This document shows, piece after piece, positions 6,895-11,236 of a DNA stretch of 11,236 nucleotides (positions within the stretch are counted from its first letter, which is position 1; every line of letters begins with the position of its first letter). The DNA is taken from the NCBI GenBank assembly GCA_047629415.1, contig JBLHWZ010000185.1, forward strand, positions 1-11,236, in the 5' to 3' direction. Made by a program: the position numbers and the translations under genes. A model generated the notes under the pieces. The model ran no database searches and had not been told where the DNA came from. It saw only the letters and a list, made by a program, of their open reading frames with translations. The DNA is from CBDUJZ01 sp047629415. Lineage in GTDB: Bacteria; Myxococcota_A; Bradymonadia; REDH01.

Positions 6895-7773
6895 CTACTC
6901 GCTGATCATGCGGCCCGGAACACTGGGCCGAGTACCGGCGATCCCGTGCACTACATACTGCGGGAGGGCAAAACAGGCGTCGGCGACACCAGCGTTCAGG
7001 TAGCGCAATCGGTCGGCGAACGGCTCCAATCGCTCCGGACGCAGACTCGCACGAGCGGCGGGACCGTTCGTCGCCGCCACAAAGCACCAGTATCCGCCTG
7101 GGTAGGCCACGCATTGGGCCAAGTAAGGCGCCACGGTCTCGAAGATCTCATCGAGGGTGTCGTGGATCTGCTTCACACGATCGATGCAGAACACCGGCGA
7201 ATCCGACTGCGGTACCAGAATCCCGTGATCACCCAGCAGCTTCGCGCACGACCGATAGAAATGCTCGGTGAAGAGTTCGACCGCTGCGTCTACCGGATCG
7301 GTGCTGTCGATCAGAACCACATCGAACTCTTCGCCATTCTTTGCTGCCTGCTCCACGTAGGCCAAGCCGTCGCCGACGATGACCTCCGCTCGCGGCGAGT
7401 CCATGGCTGCCGCCATCTCGGGGAAGTAGGTCTTCGCGCAGCGGATGACTTCGCCGTCGATGTCGACCAGCACCGCCTTCTCGACGCCGGGGTGTCGCAA
7501 CACCTCGCGCAGGGTGCCGCCATCACCGCCTCCAATAATGAGGACGCGCTTAGGCTCAGGGTGGGCACAAAGCGGGATGTGCGCCAGCATCTCATGATAC
7601 GGGCTCTCGTCCCGATCGGTGACATTGGTCACACCGCCGAGCGCGAGCACAGTTCCCCATTCTTCGGTCTCGAAGACGTCGATGCGTTGGAACTCGCTCT
7701 CGAAGCCCTCAAGGAACTCGGTGACGCTAAAGGTAAGCGACGTCTGCGACGTCCAGGGGTCTTGGAACTTCAT
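6895..7773 (-). CDS. speE: Polyamine aminopropyltransferase (spermidine synthase, SpeE)
   Basis: SpeE transfers the aminopropyl group from decarboxylated S-adenosylmethionine to a diamine, normally putrescine to make spermidine, releasing methylthioadenosine; it is cytosolic. The 292-residue length is normal. The start at 7773 has AGAAGGA just upstream (spacing short) and a typical N-terminal beta domain. Motifs: SPYHEMLAHIPL (57-68), the nucleotide-binding loop RVLIIGGGDGGTLREVLRH (76-94), the acidic strand end VLVDIDGEVI (101-110), GDGLAYV (134-140), and the catalytic region DVVLIDSTDPVDAAVELF (151-168) with Asp156 and Asp159, followed by FYRSCAKLL. PGGYWCFVAA (225-234) is also typical. The acceptor (putrescine, agmatine or another amine) cannot be told from sequence alone. 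The gene converges on the small unknown gene and has its own promoter region, shared divergently with polX. Confidence 0.95.
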   Translation of the reverse strand: MKFQDPWTSQTSLTFSVTEFLEGFESEFQRIDVFETEEWGTVLALGGVTNVTDRDESPYHEMLAHIPLCAHPEPKRVLIIGGGDGGTLREVLRHPGVEKAVLVDIDGEVIRCAKTYFPEMAAAMDSPRAEVIVGDGLAYVEQAAKNGEEFDVVLIDSTDPVDAAVELFTEHFYRSCAKLLGDHGILVPQSDSPVFCIDRVKQIHDTLDEIFETVAPYLAQCVAYPGGYWCFVAATNGPAARASLRPERLEPFADRLRYLNAGVADACFALPQYVVHGIAGTRPSVPGRMISE

Positions 7774-7857
7774 GGTCCTTCTATAAATGCGTGAGTAGAA
7801 GTTGGCCCGCCGTTTACACAAAAGCGGCCCCGTTCATCAACGAATTCGGTACCTGCG
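7774..7857. promoter_or_regulatory. Divergent promoter region between speE and polX
   Basis: This 84-base gap separates the two start codons. For speE (minus strand), TTGATG (7835-7840) and TGTAAA (7813-7818) with a 16-base spacer form a plausible promoter with a leader of about 30 bases. On the plus strand, TATAAA (7782-7787) could be a -10 for polX; it overlaps the speE ribosome binding area. No strong Shine-Dalgarno sequence precedes the polX ATG. Calls are by eye. Confidence 0.4.
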
Positions 7858-9501
7858 ATGGTTAAAAACCGCGTCTACGCAAACGTCCTCAAAGAGATCG
7901 CAGGGCTCCTTATCCTGACGGGGGCGAGCCCTTTTAAGGTCCGAGCCTTCGAACGCGCGGCGCGCACCATCGAGACGGCCGAGGCTCCGGTGCACCCCAA
8001 AGTTGTCGACGGGTCCGTCACCGACCTACCGAATGTCGGCAAGTCGATCGCCGCTGAGCTGAGTGCGCTCGCGGCAGATGAGATTCCTCCGGCACTAGCC
8101 GCGCTACGAGTCGAAGCCCCAAGCGGCCTCTTAGACGTGATGGCGGTGCCCGGTATCGGCAGAAAGAAGGTAAAAGAGCTGCATGCACGGCTCGGCATCT
8201 CCGATCTTGTGACGCTCCGCGCCGCCGTACTTGATGGCTCTCTGGCAAGCGTCCCCGGGTTCGGAAAGAAGTCGGAGACCCGCATTCTAACTGAGCTCGA
8301 ACGCATCGAGCGCTTCCGCGGACTCCTCCCCTACCCTCGCGCCATTCGGCGCTCGGACGAGGTACTAGAGGAACTCGAAAGAGCCGGCATTCGCGCAGAG
8401 CTGGCTGGAGCACTCTCGCGCGCCGAAGAGTACGTCGCGGAGATCGTCTTGGTCGCCGTAACGCAGAGCTCCCCGGTGCTCGAGTTGCTCGGTGGTAGAC
8501 TCGTCGACGGCAGCGTCCGCATTACCGACGGCGAGGAGGTTCCCATCTACATCGCTTGCGCGGAACCCGAGACATTTGGTTGGGTCTCGTGGCTGGAGAG
8601 CGCTGATGCCGAACACCGCGCAGCGCTTGAGGAGCGCGCTGCTGACGTCTCCGACCGCTCGACCACCGAGTCCGTGGCCGAGGGCCTGGGCATCGAAGTG
8701 CTCCCACCTCCCCAGCGCGTCGCTGGAACGCTGGAAGCACTCGGCGAGCCGAAGTGGCAGCCCGCGATTGCGTCCACCGACCTGCGCTCGGACCTGCACA
8801 TGCACAGCACGTGGTCGGACGGCTACTTCTCGATAAAGGAGATGGCGATCGGTGCCGCCGCACGCGGGCTGACCCACATCGCGATCACCGACCACTCCGG
8901 CAGTCTGCGAATTGCGAACGGGCTCGACCGAGGGCGCCTGCTCAGCCAAATCTCGGAGATCGATCAGCTGAACGCTAGCCGCGACCTCGGCATTCGCGTG
9001 CTCAAGGGGCTCGAAGTCGACATCCTGCCTGACGGATCGCTCGACATGCACGACGATGTGCTGGACCGCTTGGACTGGGTCGTGGGCAGCGTGCACCAAA
9101 GCATGCGTATGGATCCAACGAAGATGACCGAACGCCTGCTCGCCGCGATCGGCACCTGCAAACTGAACGCGATCGGACACCCCACCGGCAGAAAGATCGG
9201 CAAGCGCGACCCCTACAAGTTCAACTTCGGCGCTGTGCTGGACGCCTGCGAGGAGCATCGTGTCGCACTGGAGATCAACGCTTCGCCGAGCCGGATGGAC
9301 CTAAGGGCGGAGCACGTCGAGGAGGTGCTCGAAAGGCCGTCGCTGTGGATCACGATCAACACAGACGCGCACTCAATCCGGGAGCTCAACAATGCCCAAC
9401 ACGGGGTGCGCATGGCCCAACGCGCCGGCGTTCCCGCTGAGCGCGTGATCAACTGCTTGGCACTCGAAGACTTCCTAGTGGAGACCCAAGACCGCGCTTG
9501 A
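7858..9501 (+). CDS. polX: PolX-family protein: intact PHP nuclease domain, degenerate polymerase domain
   Basis: Bacterial PolX proteins combine a family-X DNA polymerase with a C-terminal PHP metal-dependent 3'-5' exonuclease and act in DNA repair. This 547-residue protein has the family architecture and near-usual length. The 8-kDa-like region is at 8-40 (SPFKVRAFERAARTIE). Helix-hairpin-helix DNA-binding elements lie at 57-68 (LPNVGKSIAAEL), 97-114 (VPGIGRKKVKEL) and 132-143 (VPGFGKK). In the palm, the segment where family members read GSxRRxxExxGDIDxLV is AGALSRAEEYVAEIVLV (183-199), so GDID has become AEIV. The third catalytic Asp (VDLRV) falls at VPIYI (228-232) and is Pro229. The PHP site is complete: His314, His316, Asp321, His346, Glu386, His413, His441, Asp503 and His505. 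I infer lost polymerase and retained nuclease activity. Alignment was made by eye, so exact correspondences in the palm are less certain than the PHP call. Confidence 0.9.
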   Translation: MVKNRVYANVLKEIAGLLILTGASPFKVRAFERAARTIETAEAPVHPKVVDGSVTDLPNVGKSIAAELSALAADEIPPALAALRVEAPSGLLDVMAVPGIGRKKVKELHARLGISDLVTLRAAVLDGSLASVPGFGKKSETRILTELERIERFRGLLPYPRAIRRSDEVLEELERAGIRAELAGALSRAEEYVAEIVLVAVTQSSPVLELLGGRLVDGSVRITDGEEVPIYIACAEPETFGWVSWLESADAEHRAALEERAADVSDRSTTESVAEGLGIEVLPPPQRVAGTLEALGEPKWQPAIASTDLRSDLHMHSTWSDGYFSIKEMAIGAAARGLTHIAITDHSGSLRIANGLDRGRLLSQISEIDQLNASRDLGIRVLKGLEVDILPDGSLDMHDDVLDRLDWVVGSVHQSMRMDPTKMTERLLAAIGTCKLNAIGHPTGRKIGKRDPYKFNFGAVLDACEEHRVALEINASPSRMDLRAEHVEEVLERPSLWITINTDAHSIRELNNAQHGVRMAQRAGVPAERVINCLALEDFLVETQDRA

Positions 9502-9793
9502 AACGCGGCCCTGCGGTGGGATGATCGTAATGTCAGCGCGGAATCGGGAGGACACGATTCGCTTCCGTCATGGTGTCCCTACGATCGGGTGATCGCGGCG
9601 TCGGCGAGTATTCGGATGGACACGCTGCCGAAATCACAAAACAATGGTCCGCCCACCCGAAACGAAGCCCACACCACCGAAACACGGAGGCTGGAGCAAC
9701 CGAGCCTGCGAGGGCGATTCGGCTCTGGAGTGTCCCTTCGGGTAGACGAGGCCGGACCTTCGCTACGACCGAACCTGCCGCGACCGATCCGAC
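9502..9793. other. Noncoding gap between convergent genes with nested inverted repeats
   Basis: No credible gene is seen here. The left part is rich in inverted repeats: CCGCG/CGCGG (9492-9496 with 9504-9508, spanning the polX stop), GATCGTA/TACGATC (9523-9529 with 9580-9586), GGACAC/GTGTCC (9550-9555 with 9573-9578, nested inside the previous pair), GAATCG/CGATTC (9541-9546 with 9555-9560) and CGATC/GATCG (9582-9586 with 9591-9595, 4-base loop). Several of these exclude one another. None has a T tract, so a classical intrinsic terminator for either flanking gene is not visible. From about 9600 to 9793 I see nothing recognisable. Confidence 0.45.
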
Positions 9794-11236
9794 CTAGCGG
9801 ATGTGGGGCGACGCTCTCAAGACAGCGCCCTGATTCGCGCTCATCGTCTCCTGGTTGTTGCCCAGGGAGAAGGGGAACATCAGGTTGCCGGCGTCGGGGC
9901 AGAGGGTGCCGCGATCAGGATTGCTGCACTCCTGCGTATCGGTGATCGGGTCCCACTCGGTTCCACCGTGCTCCGACGTGTGCCGTAGCCCGTTGAAGTG
10001 GCCGACCTCGTGCGCCATCGTCTGACCTACCTGAGCAGCGTTTCCGCCTAAGTACTCGGCGGTGAACACGAGGGCGCTCCCGCTGGTGCCGTGCAGGCCG
10101 GGCACGCCGGGGATTCCGAGCGAAACGCCGAGCAAGCCTGGTGCCTGAGGAACGGAGAAACCGTTGATCAAAAACACATCGATCGACAGTCGCTCCTCCA
10201 AAGTCGGACCTGGGTCGCCGGCCTCCGTCGCTAGTTGGAAGATCTCGTTGAGGTCGCGAATTATGCCGTACCGATCCGCAGTCGCTTGAGATGCGTCAAA
10301 GAGGCGCAGCGAGTCCATCGTGATGCCAGCGTTGCCGTAGATGCGCTCGAACACATCGATCATGGTGTTGAACCCACTATTATTGCCGGCGTTGGAGGCG
10401 TTGAGGCCATCGACGCCTACAAAGTAGATGTTCACGGCGATGCGAGAGCCAGGAGCGCTCTTCTCAAGCACGTACCAGCATAGTTCGCCGCCACTGCTCG
10501 ACTCCACCTCGAGGACATAGGTCCCGCCTCCTTGCTGCACGATATTCTCGAACTGAGGCGCGGCTGGGAAGAAGACTGGCGCGGCCGTCTGGATGTAGAA
10601 CGGATTCACGTCCAAGAACTTGTGGTCCGTGTTGAAGTCGGCGCCGACCGAGCCATCGGGCAAAAGCAGGCGGCGCGGACGAACGGTCCCGCTGTTGGCA
10701 AACGGAACGATGCTAAACGCCGTCGTGGATGCCGCGATTGGGAAGGCGACTTCGCGGACGTCGCCGCCCCCACCATCACACGTGATCGTGATCTCTCCGG
10801 AAGTCGTTGGATCGGGCGCTGTGAAGTCCACCGGCGGGGCGCAGAATCCGTCACCAGCGTCAGCGCCGACGCACTCGTATTCTCCGCGGCAATCTTGCTG
10901 TGAGTTGCAGTCGACGAAGCAAGCCGTCTCTTGGGTGACCGTTCGGCACTGGGCGCCCTGCCCAGGCTCATTGCAACCGATCGATGCGCAGTCGAGCGTG
11001 GTGCAGTAGCCGCCCGGATAGCCTTCTTCCGCCCGAAGGCAGGTGCCGCCCTTGCAGTTGATATCGACTGTGCAGGGCTCTCCGTCGTTGAGCCCGCTCG
11101 GGTTCCGAACCGGAGACGCGTTTTCTGGGTCCTCAGGTGTACAGACGCCGCCGCCGCCATCGGGATCAACGCACTGGTATCCGAAGCGGCAACCAGCGTC
11201 GTTTTGGCAGGACTTAAAGCAGGCGTTGAACGAGGT
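9794..11236 (-). CDS. Cys-rich pappalysin-like zinc metalloprotease (5' end outside the window)
   Basis: The last 480 residues of a probable secreted or surface protease; the reading frame stays open to the window edge, so the N-terminus and any signal peptide are missing. The visible N-terminal part (fragment residues 1-135) has about 20 Cys and contains two similar modules (CFKSCQNDAGCRFGYQC and CFVDCNSQQDCRGEYEC) flanking a third (GEPCTVDINCKGGTC), probably disulfide-bonded. A middle region of about 130 residues looks beta-rich. The catalytic domain carries HEVGHFNGLRH (409-419; bases 9980-10012): three zinc-binding His and the catalytic Glu410 of metzincins. A probable Met-turn is in NLMFPF (Met453), and the end QGAVLRASP is like M43 (pappalysin/cytophagalysin) proteases. 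Assignment to M43 is from motifs, not a search. Substrate is unknown; roles in predation, nutrition or surface processing are possible. Confidence 0.88.
   Translation of the reverse strand, partial: TSFNACFKSCQNDAGCRFGYQCVDPDGGGGVCTPEDPENASPVRNPSGLNDGEPCTVDINCKGGTCLRAEEGYPGGYCTTLDCASIGCNEPGQGAQCRTVTQETACFVDCNSQQDCRGEYECVGADAGDGFCAPPVDFTAPDPTTSGEITITCDGGGGDVREVAFPIAASTTAFSIVPFANSGTVRPRRLLLPDGSVGADFNTDHKFLDVNPFYIQTAAPVFFPAAPQFENIVQQGGGTYVLEVESSSGGELCWYVLEKSAPGSRIAVNIYFVGVDGLNASNAGNNSGFNTMIDVFERIYGNAGITMDSLRLFDASQATADRYGIIRDLNEIFQLATEAGDPGPTLEERLSIDVFLINGFSVPQAPGLLGVSLGIPGVPGLHGTSGSALVFTAEYLGGNAAQVGQTMAHEVGHFNGLRHTSEHGGTEWDPITDTQECSNPDRGTLCPDAGNLMFPFSLGNNQETMSANQGAVLRASPHIR

Noticed and set aside
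6946..7794. Plus-strand open frame of 282 codons antisense to speE
   Set aside because: The minus strand encodes an unmistakable spermidine synthase; the antisense product shows no family features and is a codon-bias shadow.
8365..9258. Minus-strand open frame of 297 codons opposite polX
   Set aside because: It overlaps the conserved PHP and HhH coding region and has no recognisable domain or start signal.
9570..9945. Short plus-strand frames in the gap after polX
   Set aside because: They run into the protease gene on the opposite strand, lack ribosome binding sites, and have no recognisable composition or fold.
10606..11169. Alternative minus-strand frame at the protease 5' part
   Set aside because: The frame carrying the Cys-rich modules is open through the window edge and joins the zinc-site domain without interruption, so this frame is a shadow.

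Overview
The window suggests a high-GC member of the Myxococcota or a related deltaproteobacterial-type lineage such as Bradymonadales. The main evidence is two very cysteine-rich exported proteins. One carries the 'CGxGxxExGExCD ... GYxxGxxxCxxxC' disulfide repeat that is frequent in that group. The other is a pappalysin-like metalloprotease with a Cys-rich N-terminal half. Two further lipoproteins with helical repeats and a metazoan-like Asp/Pro/Thr linker fit the same picture. This placement comes from protein style, not from a database search.

Layout, left to right. A Cys-rich lipoprotein lies on the minus strand (42-1580). To its right, and transcribed towards it, is a compact minus-strand cluster: speD (5899-6315), TPR-like lipoprotein A (4665-5780), lipoprotein B (3453-4592), bioF (2332-3456) and smpB (1857-2339). 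Lipoprotein B and bioF overlap by 4 bases (GTGA), and bioF and smpB overlap by 8 bases, so these three are probably translationally coupled. A perfect 7-bp hairpin directly follows the speD stop and may separate speD from the lipoproteins. A small plus-strand gene of unknown function (6537-6890) is divergent from speD and convergent with speE (6895-7773, minus), with only 4 bases between the two stop codons. A short divergent promoter region separates speE from the plus-strand polX (7858-9501). A 292-base noncoding stretch with nested inverted repeats follows. The window ends in the 5'-truncated metalloprotease gene (9794-11236, minus).

Functionally, speD and speE supply aminopropyl-group donation for polyamine synthesis: SpeD makes decarboxylated S-adenosylmethionine and SpeE transfers its aminopropyl group. 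BioF performs the first committed step of biotin ring assembly. SmpB is the tmRNA partner in ribosome rescue. The most notable observation is that the PolX-family protein keeps its helix-hairpin-helix region and a complete PHP metal site, but all three carboxylates expected in the polymerase palm appear to be replaced. It looks like a PHP nuclease built on a dead polymerase. No mobile element, CRISPR array, tRNA or rRNA was seen.
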